NCBI RefSeq assembly: GCF_008641045.1 | Contig: NW_022195466.1 | Location: 124,001 to 188,000 of the forward strand | Direction: 5' to 3' | DNA length: 64,000 nt | From: Pistacia vera | Taxonomy: Eukaryota > Streptophyta > Magnoliopsida > Sapindales > Anacardiaceae | Shown: one piece after another, positions 22,828-34,447 of the stretch | How the letters are laid out: every line of letters starts with the position of its first letter | Numbering within the stretch: the stretch's first letter is position 1 | The notes under the pieces: generated by a model | Told to the model about the DNA's origin: nothing | Database searches by the model: none | Seen by the model: the letters and a program-made list of their open reading frames with translations, nothing else | Position numbers and translations under genes: made by a program

Positions 22828-23238
22828 TTGGAAATTCAAGTGAAAGAGGAAGCCAAAAGGTCGTATAATGCAAGAGGCAGATTTTGTGAAAAAAGGGTTG
22901 ATTACTCCGATTGGTTCTCACGTCCCTATGCCCAAAAGATGGGCGAGTTCAATTCAAGTGTTCATCGATCGAGTGAATCCTGTCACCCTTATGTGGTATC
23001 TTGGGGGGTGTTCACCACTTTGGTCTCCTCTATCATTGTTCTCTACTCTCCCATCAACGACCTCCTCAGGGGAAATTCCGACCTTTTTCTTTTCCTCTCC
23101 TACCCCCTTCATATGTACGTTCATATTTCTTATGTCTCTGTCCTTTATTTTTTAATTCTGATTAATTTTGCTAATTATGATTTCATCATTGATATTAGTT
23201 TTCATTTGGCTGCTAATATGTTTACTACAATAATCTAA
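22828..23238 (+). CDS. unrecognised 136-codon open frame in the captured segment
   Basis: The frame starts MEIQVKEEAKRSYNARGR, then VDYSDWFSRPYAQKMGEF, then a hydrophobic stretch (about residues 60-80, WGVFTTLVSSIIVLYSP) that could be a membrane segment, and ends in a low-complexity tail that is probably intronic. It lies just upstream of the KAPA synthase blocks on the same strand. The equivalent stretch at 3925-4276 is frameshifted. It could be an exon of a captured gene read past its splice site. A chance frame is possible for the last 40 codons. No family recognised. Confidence 0.35.
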   Translation: MEIQVKEEAKRSYNARGRFCEKRVDYSDWFSRPYAQKMGEFNSSVHRSSESCHPYVVSWGVFTTLVSSIIVLYSPINDLLRGNSDLFLFLSYPLHMYVHISYVSVLYFLILINFANYDFIIDISFHLAANMFTTII

Positions 23239-23273
23239 AAAATGATCCATTCTTGTCCCAATATATGCTTTAG

Positions 23274-24402
23274 GATTGTCCTTTTTGTCCTACAAGATTT
23301 GCAGCCAATATGTCTGTGATGGTTGCAATTGGAAGCATTGCCTCACTCCTAGCTGTGGGGATAAACCTTTGAAAAATGAAAAAATTGCCATATTTTCTGA
23401 TGCACTAAACCATGCGTCATAAATGATGGTATTCATCTTGCTGGGAGAACAAAAAAGTGCTTATCTATAAACACTATGGCATGTCCCATCTCAAGGCACT
23501 GCTATAAGCATTTCATTCTCTCTTTAAGTATTCCATAGATTAGTTTTTGTTCCATCTGTTATTTCCATTGTTCTTGTCACTGTAATGGATTTGTGTATGA
23601 TAGATCAAGTTGCACAATGAGAAAAAAGTTTGTTGGACTAACAGGTTGTATCTTTTCTTAATTCCTTCCTTTAATATTATAGCTTTTGTCTTCCCTTGGT
23701 TAGATAACTTAAGAAATAGATATAGTTATCACAAATTTCAAAGTCTGATGCTTGGTCTAGGATGCCATTCTTTTTTTTTTTTTTCCTATACTTTTACTTT
23801 TCTCCATATACTAGGCAAATAATAAGCATTTAGATTATTGTTGGAAGAGCAAAATTAATTTCAAGGGTCACCCATTTAATCCAACTACTAGATTGCTTAA
23901 AATATGTGTGTAGATATTTGTAGGACCATTTTGAGGGAGAGCTAAAGGAAACTTGGAGGGATGGTATATTGGACTTTAGCTTATTTAGTGTCTTGCGGAA
24001 AAGTGTAAGATGAACATTAGGATCTCAAAATATTAAGGTAAGCCTCAAGCAGCCCCAAGGTTAAAGCATGAGTTGAGTTAAAATAAATGAATGGGTTATA
24101 CCTTGGATATTTTGCATCTTGTCTATGAAACCTTACGTTCTATGGTTCACAGTTAGTCTTTTGGAAATATTTGCTAGGTGTTTTGGTAATATTCCATATG
24201 TTTGACAGATTGTTTATTTGTTGTGTATTTATTTTATTTTTATGTTTTTACTGCTGAAAATCCTGATTTTAACTTCTGGCATCTTATCTGATGATGTGCT
24301 TAATCTCTTTCTTTCTACAGGTTTAGTATGGATGGAGACATTGCACCAATGGTTGAACTTGTGAAGTTCGCAAGAAGTAGGCTTTTTGTTAGTCTTAGAT
24401 GA
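23274..24402 (+). pseudogene. BIOF: KAPA synthase exon fragments, copy B
   Basis: Same three blocks and the same intron borders as 4386-5541, so the fragment was already incomplete before it was duplicated. Block 1 begins at 23274 and shows the VAIGSIASLLA and IFSDALNHAS motifs, with frame losses near 23356 and 23420. Block 2 is at about 23600-23645. Block 3 is at about 24319-24402 and has lost the base that kept KLRKKYG in frame. Non-functional. Confidence 0.75.
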
Positions 24403-24666
24403 TGTATCATTAAACATAATTATTATGCAATTTGCATTCCACTTTATCTCTATACTCGGCCAAACAGCAAACTGAATATTCATTTTACTATTAATTTAAA
24501 TAATTATTAATTAATAACATTTTTGCAGGTAAATTAAAATGACGCCGCAAAATGCTTGGTTTGGGCAGACAAGTACTGAATACTTATCCGAGTTTGTATT
24601 GGTATGAAGCACATTTACATTACTCTCTCAACGCATACACACAGTCACAAACTTGAGTAAGAGCAG

Positions 24667-24862
24667 ATGAAGAAGAGCTCAAGGCGAAGATGTTTTCACT
24701 GGACGAAAAATAGATGGAACCCAAGGAAGTCGTTCATGAACTACTACTTTACAGTAGACTCTCATCATCACCTATTGAGATTCCTGAAAACAACGTCTTA
24801 TTGGAACCTTCCAAGAAAGGGCAGCGGTGGAATGAGCTCTAAGAGTAGAGGGATGCTCAAGT
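24667..24862 (+). pseudogene. unrecognised coding fragment, copy B
   Basis: Repeat of 5815-6018 with the same internal TAG. The frame MEPKEVVHELLLYSRL is retained. Confidence 0.45.
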
Positions 24863-24993
24863 GTAGTAATGACATTGAAGCATTAATACTTCAAGTCATA
24901 TTTTGTAAAAAAAATTAGTTGATAACATTTTAAATTAAGGATGAAGGATTTATGAGTAGACAATTATTTAGTTAAAAATGATTCATTAATGTC
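24862..24993. repeat. direct repeat GD, downstream copy, truncated
   Basis: G part 24862-24933, then only about 60 bp of D. The match with unit 1 stops at 24993 and MITE-related sequence begins. Confidence 0.75.
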
Positions 24994-25058
24994 GTGTATT
25001 TTCAGGGAATGTTGGATTACTGAGAATGTTAGATTACTGGAATCTTATATTACCTTGA

Positions 25059-26310
25059 GGGGGCGTTTAGTTCCGGGAATGTTAGACTATTGGATGGAAA
25101 GATAGATTACCTTGAAGATTATTGGGAATCTTTAGAAAAATGTGTTTGGTTAGTTGGTGAGTATGTTACATTACTATGTTTGGTTATGGGGAATAAATTG
25201 GTGGGTATGTTATTTAAATTACTAATTGTCTCATTTTTAAATATTAATATAATATTATTTTTGTTATTAATTTTTGAATAATTTCTTTTAACCCCCAATA
25301 TTTCAGATTTAGCTAAAACACCCTTCTTATATAAAACTTTAATTTATGACGAAATCACCCCCACCTCTTGCCGCCACCGGAAACCACTGCTGGAAGTCTC
25401 TGAAAGTCCCCGTGAGTAGCTCACCGTGACCAAGAGGCTCCGATATGGCCATTTTTGGCCATATTGATGGCCGAAAACAGCCATATCAGGCCAGATCTAT
25501 TCTGGCCATTTCTGACCAGATCCGTTAACGGCTAGATCCCTGGCCATTAGCGGCCAGATCTGGGAGAGATTTGGCCGTTAACAGCCAGATCTATTCTGGC
25601 CAGAATAGATCCGGCCATTAATGGCCACGTCCGTGGCCGTTAACTAGGAGATCTCGCCCAGATCTGGTAGTTAATGGCTAGGGATCTGGCCGTTAACGGC
25701 CAATTCCATCGATCTAGCAGGAAATGGCCAGAATAGATTTGGCCATTTCTGGCCTGACATGGCCATTTTCGGCCATCAATATGGCAGGAAACTGCCATAT
25801 CGAAGCCTCCCGGAACCTCCCACCGAATCTCGTTCTTTTTTAGGGACTCTGACAACTTTCCAGTGGCGGTCCATGGTGGTTGGCCCATTGTCAGCGGTGG
25901 TGGCTAGGTGGCAGTGGTGGTGGTAGCTCGATGGCAGTGGTGGTCTGTAAATTGTTTTAAATATAAGGGTATTATTGTCCAAAATTTTAATTAAATAAGG
26001 GTAAAATTGAAATAGGATATTAATGTAAATTTCTTTTAAAATAGGGGCATTATTGTCCAAAATTTTTATTAATAAGAGATAAAATTGTAACAAAAAAAGA
26101 TAACCTTGGTAATCTTAGAATACCTAAGAAAATGGAGATAATCAGATTACCTCCAATATTACCAATAGTAACCAATATTACCAAAAAGATAACCCTGGTA
26201 ATCTTTGAAGATTACTGGTACTTATATTACTTAACAACCAAACATGGTAATCAAATAATATAAGATCACTTAACCCTAGTAATGTCAAATACCCCCTAAC
26301 CAAACGCCCC
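25059..26310. mobile_element. PIF/Harbinger- or Tourist-like MITE, complete
   Basis: Terminal inverted repeats GGGGGCGTTTAGTT at the left and AACCAAACGCCCC at the right; 1252 bp, no transposase. The interior carries 'gggcattattgtccaaaa' type blocks shared with the next element, and a 326-bp foldback at 25459-25784. The bases 24994-25058 contain a partial repeat of its left part. Confidence 0.65.
25459..25784. repeat. foldback palindrome made of TGGCC motifs
   Basis: The outer 19 bp (from ccatattgatggccgaaaa) pair perfectly with the far end. The arms stay similar inward over about 100 bp. The centre is packed with short palindromes such as ggccgttaacggcc and ggccattaatggcc. The sister MITE lacks the whole block. 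Confidence 0.75.
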
Positions 26311-27138
26311 ATGAAGATTACTGGGAATCTTTAGGAAAATGTATTTGGTTGGTTGATGAGTATGTTATATTAATATGTTTGGTTAGGGGGAATAAATTGG
26401 TAGGTATATTATTTAAATTACTAAATTGCCCTCTTTTTAAATATTAATATAATATTATTTTTATTATTAATTTTTGAATAATTTTTTTAACCCCCAATAT
26501 TTTAGATTTAGCTAAAACACCCCCGCTCATATAAAACTTTAATTTATGACAAAATTACCCCCACCCCCTTGCTGCCACCGCAAACCATTGTCGGAAGTCT
26601 TTGAAAGTCTCCGTGAGTAGCTCACAATGACCAAGAGGCTCTGATATGGTCGTTTCTGGCCATATTGATGGCCCAAAACAGTCATATCGAAGCCTCCCAG
26701 CGAATCTCGGTCATTTTTAAGGACTCTGGTGACCTTTCGGCGGCGGTCCGTGGTGGTTGGCCCGTTGTCGTTGGTGGTGGCTGGGTGACGGTGGTGGTCT
26801 ATAATTTTTTTTAAATATAAGGGCATTATTGTCCAAAAGCTTAATTAAACAAGGGTAAAAGTGAAATTTATATTAATGTAAATTTATTTTAAAACAAGGG
26901 CATTATTGTCTAAAATTTTTATTAATGAGGGATAGAATTGTAATAAACATAAGATTACCAAGGTAATCTTATAATACCTAAGAAAATGGAGGTAATCAGA
27001 TTACCTCCAATATTACCAATTGTAACAATTATTGGTAATGCAAGATTACCGATATCTTATATAATTAAACATGGTAATCAAGTAATATAAGATAACATTA
27101 CCCCAGTAATCTCCCATTGTCTCTAACCAAACGCCTCC
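26311..27138. mobile_element. second MITE of the same family, left-truncated
   Basis: It starts directly at the right end of the first MITE with sequence equivalent to 25111 onward and ends in AACCAAACGCCTCC. It lacks the foldback. Confidence 0.65.
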
Positions 27139-27145
27139 TTAGGGT

Positions 27146-27430
27146 TATGTTACGTTACCCAGGTCTCAACATCTCATGCTCCATGTGAATCATTAGATTG
27201 ATTCCTGAAAAATAATCTAGATAATCTAACGGTTCTTATGATAAATAATATACACTTATTAAATAAATGTGAAAGATAAGATTTTACTTCATACAATCTC
27301 TGCTATGACCAAAATACCCTCATATAAACTTCATTAATTTTTTTGTTTTCTTATTTTTCTCTTGACAACTATCATACTATAATATTTTTTTTTTAAATCT
27401 CTATAAGTGTGAGTGTGTGAGCCAAGGGTA
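27146..27430. repeat. array repeat X, copy 2
   Basis: Equivalent of 8393-8690 and 34448-34700. It opens unit 3. Confidence 0.75.
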
Positions 27431-27496
27431 GATCTGTGTTTGAGTACGAGATAGATTAGAGGACTATGCTAGTCTCATCTTATTTCCTTTATTGAT

Positions 27497-27977
27497 CTAG
27501 AGTAGAGCTGGGCATTTGGGACCGGGCCCAAAAGCCCAGCTCTAAAACTCGGTCCTATGACCGGTCCTGAGAGGAACGAACCTTTTGGGACCAGGCCTAG
27601 GGGAGGCCCGGGCCTTCCACTGGGCCTCCCTCCCGGCTCGGGCCTGGGACTAGGCCCAAAAATCTTGTATTTTTTTCAGTAGTCCCCTGCCAAATAACAT
27701 AAAACCCTTTAGTAAGTTTAAAATAAATATAAATTACGAGGGCTAAAATCAAAATTTAACAAAATTTATTAAAAAAAAATCTTCCAGGTCTAAAAAATTT
27801 ATAAAATTTTTAAATTTACCTTTAAAAAATACTAAAACCCCCTCTAAAAATTTTGTTTTGCACCCCAAAATATACAAAAAATGAGGGAGGAAAAAAAATT
27901 ATCAAAGCCCATTGGTGATCGTCTTTTCTAGGACCTGGTCCTGGGCCCATGGACCCAAATCCCCTACCAGCCCTAGG
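27497..27977. mobile_element. GC-rich hAT-like MITE
   Basis: Absent from the aligned position in unit 2 (about 8762). Ends TAGAGCTGGGCATTTGGGAC and, inverted, TAGGGCTGGTAGGGGATTTG form terminal repeats with GGGCC-rich subterminal blocks. The centre is AT-rich. No target duplication could be fixed. Confidence 0.55.
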
Positions 27978-29003
27978 GTCTGTCAGCATGTCTTGTGCTT
28001 TCTTGTCCATGGGTCGTCTGGCCCTCCGTTCCCAGGCCCATCGAACGGGGCCCCAGTCCTGGCGCTCTTGCCCCTACCAAGGTGACCGGTTCCCTTTGCC
28101 ACTTCGTCTAAGAATTCTGAGATATAATGACAACTTAATTACACAATAATATTAACAAAAAAAAATTACATAAATTTTGATATAAATATAAAATGCATTT
28201 TAATACAACTTAATAAATTAAGTTTTGATATAGACGCAATATTGTTGCTTATGATCTATTAAAAAATTATAACATTATTGGACCAAAAATATTATTAATA
28301 ATGTTAAAGTTTTAATATTTTATTAGTAGAAAACATTTTTAAATTATATAATTTTTTATTTCGCCGCCCCACTCCTAGCTCCGCCATTGTTTCGTAGTAA
28401 GGCACTGTGGGATGCACCCAGTTTCAGGGTGATGATGTAAATCATTGTCTTCTTTATTTTTGTTATTTCTATTAATTGCTCGTGTGTGTTTTGTTTTGTC
28501 AAGTAACCAAGGGGTTGATCTTAGGCTAGTTTTTCCACTACGCCATTTGACAACAAATTCATATCTTAGGGTATTGATTTTGCAATATTTTTGAACATAA
28601 ATATTATTCTAATTGTTGGCTGCTTTGTTACCCAACACATTTTTATCTCTCAATTTGAAGTCATTTACTGAATCCTATTATGTTATGTACGGTTCACTAT
28701 ATCGTTCCTTGACGCTACATAGTTTTGGCATTGTGCATGTTTATAGACTTAAATTTTTAGATTTGATTGTGACAATTTAACATATGTATCAGAGTTGGAG
28801 GTTAAAAGTTTGAATCCCCGATTTTAATTTCTTAAGAAAAAATTCAAATTTTTATGTGAATGATGATTAGATGATTCACAATAATATTGAGTCCTACCTA
28901 TAACTTAACTTTTGGATATTTTCCGTTCTCCTCTGCTCTTCTTTCTCGATATATGTCTTTGTTATTGTAACATTTAGCTTTGACTTGAGATGTAGAACTT
29001 TAG
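27978..29003. other. left flank of E2 in unit 3, no gene seen
   Basis: Aligns to about 8770-9641 with many small indels. The first 130 bases have no counterpart in unit 2. Confidence 0.5.
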
Positions 29004-29609
29004 GGTCCGCTTAGGAGTTTCATGAATAACGGTTTAGAGGTTAACCCACCGTACGTTTTTTGAGGGGTTTTGGAACGGTTTTTTTAAACCAATCAACCTT
29101 GTCTTCGGAGTTTTTTTTTCATGAAGCTTTGATGGTTTTTTAAAATGATAAATTTACATATATGCTTCTATAACACAACCTAATTTCAACCAATACTTGG
29201 TGTTTATCTTTTCCAACCTTACTTCGCCATTCTTTGCACGCTCTAGGAATATTGAAAATTGTAGCTCTACTTTTTTCAAGAAAGCTCTAGAAATGAATTT
29301 TAAGATTTTTTTATGAATTGCTTAAAATTATTTTATATTTAATAAGGTTCGGTAGAGATACGAATATATGTTAATTTTTATTTTTTTGATATGGTCTTGG
29401 GAATCAATTTTTAAAAACCAATCAAATACGACTCCATTTGGGGTTTTTCTAAACCCCTTACAAAATACACTACCAGTGTTCTGGGGTTTTTTGAGCTAGT
29501 TAAACCAGTATATATACACATCGGCAAATATGGTTTTAAACACCTCCAACCATTGTAATAAAAACTCTCAAAACCAGTAGAACACAAAAAAAAAAAAAAC
29601 TCTCAGACC
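29004..29609. mobile_element. MITE-like element, copy of 9642-10240
   Basis: Same inverted ends (GGTCCGCTTAGGAGTTT left, complement of CTCTCAGACC right), with a shorter A run. Confidence 0.55.
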
Positions 29610-29768
29610 CTTGGGTCCCATTTTGTATATTATTACAGTTAACTGTTTCTATCTTTTGTTTAATACTTTATTGTTGGTGTTTGATATTCGTAATTTGTAC
29701 AATGTCTCAAAAACGGATCATCTACCTCTCCAAGATATGAAAAATTCACCCCTTTGGTATAACAACAT

Positions 29769-29981
29769 TGTGGAGATTTATGTATTCATTAATTATTGAA
29801 TCTCCTAATTATGTTAGTCTTAGGCATTTCATAGTGATATTTTAATATCCTATATCTCATAATTATGTTGGTATAATGGATGTAGGACATACATTACTAG
29901 ATTACGTAGAGTGTATTCTACTTATTAAAACCTGTAATCATGAGTGTATATATAAATTAACCACAATTCTTCATTCAAACA
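29769..29981 (+). repeat. 5' LTR of E2 (unit 3)
   Basis: It starts TGTGGAGATTTATG and ends TTCAAACA. The primer site that follows is damaged (tggatagagccc). Confidence 0.85.
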
Positions 29982-32900
29982 TGGATAGAGCCCACGTTGA
30001 TCTAAAAATTGCTTCATGGTAGGCAATTGTCAATAAACTTCCGCAAGTAATCATTCTCTATGCGTCAATCAACTGAATGAGAAACACTTATCCCAATCAA
30101 CCACAAAACAAAACACAACCACCCATCAAACCAAAACCACCACTGCCATGTCCTTTCATCTCAAAATCTCAATTGCCAGAAAGCACTAGCCATCTTCAAC
30201 TCTCCAAACCATCACAACTTCAACACACCCAAATAATAGCCATCAAACCCACAATTCTTCACTAAACCATTAGCTTCTACTACTTTTTCTATAAAATACC
30301 CAAAATACCATTCCAATTGAAAATCCAATCCTACCACCAATCTGTTCGAAGCAACTCCCCACCACCAGAACACCCATCAAGCCATCAATCCATACCATCA
30401 AACCCAATCTGAAACCCAGTTAGAAATCCTACCCGGTTCCACTCTGGAAGCAAGTTACTCAGGTTAACAAGAATACTAAACCTGGCATGCTCAACAACCG
30501 ACAAAAAAAATTTCTACTAATGTTGTTGTGGAAAGAAAACAGATGTCCACAATCCCACATTTGGCTACTCTGCTGAAAGATGGTAAGTCTTTAATATGTA
30601 CATTTGTTTCTAAGGTGCATGATAATTGATTTGGTGCTACTGATCATTGACATTTTGATTCTAGAACATGTTTCTAACCTTACGTCATCTCACAAAACTT
30701 TGTTTCTCTACTGCAATGGGGAATCTAACTGAGTCATGGGGAAGGTTCGTTAACCCTAAAAACTCTTTACACTTGAATTTTGTCTTAGTTGTCCCATCCC
30801 TAAATTATAACTTGTTGTCAGTCTCCAAAATAACAAAAAGCTTATCTTTGTTGTGATTTTTTTGGCCAATTTTGTGAGTTTAAAGTATTACACAAAACAA
30901 CGATTTATTTGTTATTAGATAGGGGCAATTGTATTACTTGGATTTAGAGTCACAAAGTTATGTCCTGTACCAATAGGCTTTGACAGTAGAATAACTCCTA
31001 AAGGGATAACCAAAATCCGACATTTGGTTATGGCATGGGCCTCGGACATGCTTTCATTCAACTATCTGAAAACTTTTTCCAAGTTTGTTTGAAATAAATT
31101 ATTATTAACTTTCCGTTGTGACATTTTAAATTATCCAAAAGTCATCGAGTCTCATTCAATAACATTAACAACATTCCAAGTCATTTTTGCTTATACATTC
31201 ATATGTTTGGGCGCCCATCACAAGTTACTACTTTAGGTGGTCCCGATGGTTTATTACTTTTATTGATGACTATACAAGATGACTTGGGTATGTCTAATGA
31301 AATCCAAAGGGGTTAATTTGCTATTTTAGAGATTTCATAAAATGGTTTATACCAGTATAATGCACAAGTTCAGTCCTCTGACGTGACAATGGGAGAATAT
31401 CAAATTTGTATCTTCAACAATACTTAGCAACACATGTTATCATTCATCAGTACTACTGTCCCAACACACCCCAACAAAATGGTGTTGCTGGTGAAAAAAT
31501 AGGCACTTATTGGTGGTCATTTCGTGCATCATAATAAAGCTCACATGTCGTTATCTTTTTGGAGAAGCTCTTACTTTCTGCAGCCTCCTAATCCTCAGTA
31601 CCCCCTAGTTCCATTGTGGTTCCAGACACCTTTTCAGCTCTTATTAACGTATGAATGCTCCAATGGTCTCGAACTACCGCTTATGTTTTTTGTTGTACTG
31701 CATTTTTCCCCCCATAACACTCAGTGCAACAAATTATCCCATCGTGCATTGAAATTTGCCTTCGTTGGGTATGGTGTTCATCAAAAGGCGTTCGATATTA
31801 TCATCCTCCAACTAACCACAACGTTTGTGATGATAGATGTGTGTCTTCCTAAGAATTGATATATTTTCTTCTAAGTCTAAACTTTAGAGGGTATTGTTAG
31901 AAGAATTGAACTCTTGACTATGTTTGTTCAAGATGTGGGAGACTATAGTCTCAACTAGACTTACTGTTCTACAAGAAAATGAGTGGATGAGAAGATATGG
32001 AGGTGGTATCAAACACGTTCGTAGAAACTTCTCATCCGAGCTCTCACTCTTCTGTATGTCACACACCATTGGTTTAGAATATCTTGTTTTTAGAGTTTTG
32101 AACCAATTGGTCTAACCAATTAGGAACAGTTACCACCACAGAGTATGAGGGATTCCTAAACCAACATACAAACCTGAGCTTATCTAGTAATCAAATACCC
32201 TATGAGCCATTATGTGTCTAACTATCGTCTGTCAGAATCAAATCTATCATTTGTGAATCATTATCTACATATCTATTCCTAACAGTGTGCCGGAAACCTT
32301 ATCTGATCCAAAATGGAAGCTACAATAAATGAAGAGATGAAATCATTACAGAAGAATGAGACTTGGAACTTGTTGTTGTCCACCAGAAAGAATACTGTTG
32401 ATGTTAATAGGTTTACACTGTGAATTATAAAACTGATGGACGATTGAACATTTAAAGCAGACTAGTAGCAAAAAGTTACACTCAAACTCATGGGATAGAC
32501 TATAGAAAGACATTTGCACCCGTAGCCAAAATCAACATAGTACGTGTCTTGTTATCTTTGGTTGCAAACCAGATTGGCCGTTATAACAGTTCGATGTGAA
32601 GAATGCTTTCTTAATGAGAATTGTCTGAAAAGATCTATAGAGATCCTCCATGATGGTTGATTTACCAGGGAAACATAGCCAAAAGGTATGGTAAGTTAAA
32701 AAAGTCATTGTAAACAATCTCCGAGGGCATGGTTTTGGGAGATTCACCGAGGATATGAAGTTTTATGGCTATCATTAGAGCAATTCATATCACACATTGT
32801 TCCTTAAAAACAGCAGGAAAGATCACTGCACTATTGTATATGTGATGATAGTGTGTAACAGAACTTATCCAAAGAAAGGAAGGCAAAAGTACTTGTCAGA

Positions 32901-33767
32901 AGAATTCGAGATGAAAGACCTAGTTCTTTGAAATATTTTTCTCGGAATCGAAGTGTCCTCGATCTTATAAAGTATCTTTCTATCACAAAGAAAACATGCC
33001 TTGGATGTACTGCAAGACACTAGTATGTCAGCATGTCAACCAGCCGATACACCATTGAAGAAGGTTAAATTGGGAGTTGAAGTTGATCAAGTACCAGTTG
33101 ACAAGGGAGATACTAACGACTTGTGTAAGATTAATGTACTTATCTCACACTAGAGGCCAGATCTTGCTTATGCATTGAGTGTAGTTAGTCAGTTCATGCA
33201 CAATCCTGAGAGACAACATATGATGCGTCACGCGCGTATCTGAGTTTTTAAAACATGCTCTTGAAAAGGAATCCATTTACTAAAAATAAACTATCAAAAG
33301 TGATGATATACTGATGCTAATTGGGTTGAGCGTGGATGATAGGTGATTTCCTTTTGGTTATTTCACTTTGTAGGCGGTAATCAGTCATGTGGAGAAGCAA
33401 AAAACAAAATTGTTTGGCATGCTCAGCTCTCCGAAGCAAAATTGGAATGGCACTTGGGATTTGTGAAGCTTTGTGGCTAGATTTCTCCTGCAAGATTTGA
33501 GCTATCAATCCAATCAACATATCCATTATATTGTGATAATAAAGTACATGTGATATTGCTCCAATCCAGTTCAATGTGATCGTATGAGTATGTTGAGATG
33601 ATAGATTTTTCATCAAGAAAAGCTAGATGAAAAGATTATAAATTACCCAAGATTGAATCAAGGATTAGTTGGCCGATATTCTTACCAGGCTATCTCCAAA
33701 CGTATTTTCTCATAGGTGTTAGACAAGTTGGACATGTGTGACATCTACGCACCCAACTTGACAGGGA
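29982..33767 (+). pseudogene. E2 pol (protease remnant, integrase, RT, RNase H)
   Basis: A normal copia gag is not recognisable; 30000-30480 is Pro/Asn/Ser-rich. After it come a decayed protease core (near 30625-30660), LHLNFVLVVPSLNYNLLSVS (30770-30830), and integrase FITFIDD (about 31250-31270) and TPQQNGV (about 31465-31485). RT follows with RNA-binding KARLVAK-like remnants (about 32450) and LSYG-like stretches. The RPDLAYALSVVSQFM linker is at 33155-33205, running straight into the RNase H start at 33235. Short frameshifts throughout make it inactive. Confidence 0.85.
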
Positions 33768-33799
33768 ATTAAAACCTAACGCTACATTCTTCATTCAAC
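33768..33799 (+). repeat. E2 3' LTR remnant
   Basis: The polypurine tract gacaggga runs directly into attaaaacctaac, the last part of the LTR. About 190 bp present at 7493-7680 are missing. Confidence 0.75.
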
Positions 33800-33804
33800 A
33801 ACAT

Positions 33805-34447
33805 CCCCCTCAACTTGCATCTAAAATATTGTATTTATTGATTTGTTCAAGGGTTAATGTTAACTACCCCTTCAACACGATTGCATTTTTATTTGCCTGA
33901 ACCAATGTTGTTTTCAACATTGCTGAAAATTTTTGCCAATGAAAGCGCTATTGTTAGAAAATATCCTTTGACTTTGCTTTTAAGTAAACAGTATTTGAAT
34001 AAGAGCTTGTGCATTTTAGTACTATCAGAGTATCAGGTTAGAATTCTTATCCCTATTATTTTGATCCAATTTAATTTGGGTAGCTAATAATATAATATGG
34101 ATAGATATTAATATACACCGCCAATTTTGACTTTATATGATTATTATAATATCACTTACTATATTATCTCATTATTTAGATGCAATGTTTTACTGAAGAG
34201 ATACATAAATTAAGATTAAATAAAAGAAATGTTGTAATGTATAGATTAAATTATCAATTATCTTATGTAACTAATAAACGTCAGGCTTTTTTTTCTTCTA
34301 ATTATCATCTCAAATATTCAATAGGAATAGGAATTAAAAAGATATTAAGCATGACACAAGTAAATATAAAACAAAAGGAAGAGATTTGAGGCCATATGAT
34401 AATTGTCTTTATATATTAATTCAATCCCATTTTCTATTCTTATCTAA
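33805..34447. other. right flank of E2 in unit 3
   Basis: Match of 7722-8392. Its 69-76-codon open frames are not kept in the other copy. Confidence 0.55.

Larger units (their letters stand above)
29769..33799 (+). mobile_element. Ty1/copia element E2, uninterrupted copy (unit 3)
   Basis: 5' LTR 29769-29981, internal region, polypurine tract at about 33761, and a 3' LTR reduced to its last 30 or so bases. AACAT flanks both sides (29764-29768 and 33800-33804). There is no CACTA insertion. It fixes the original order of the split parts at 6912-7716 and 10397-13840. Confidence 0.9.
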
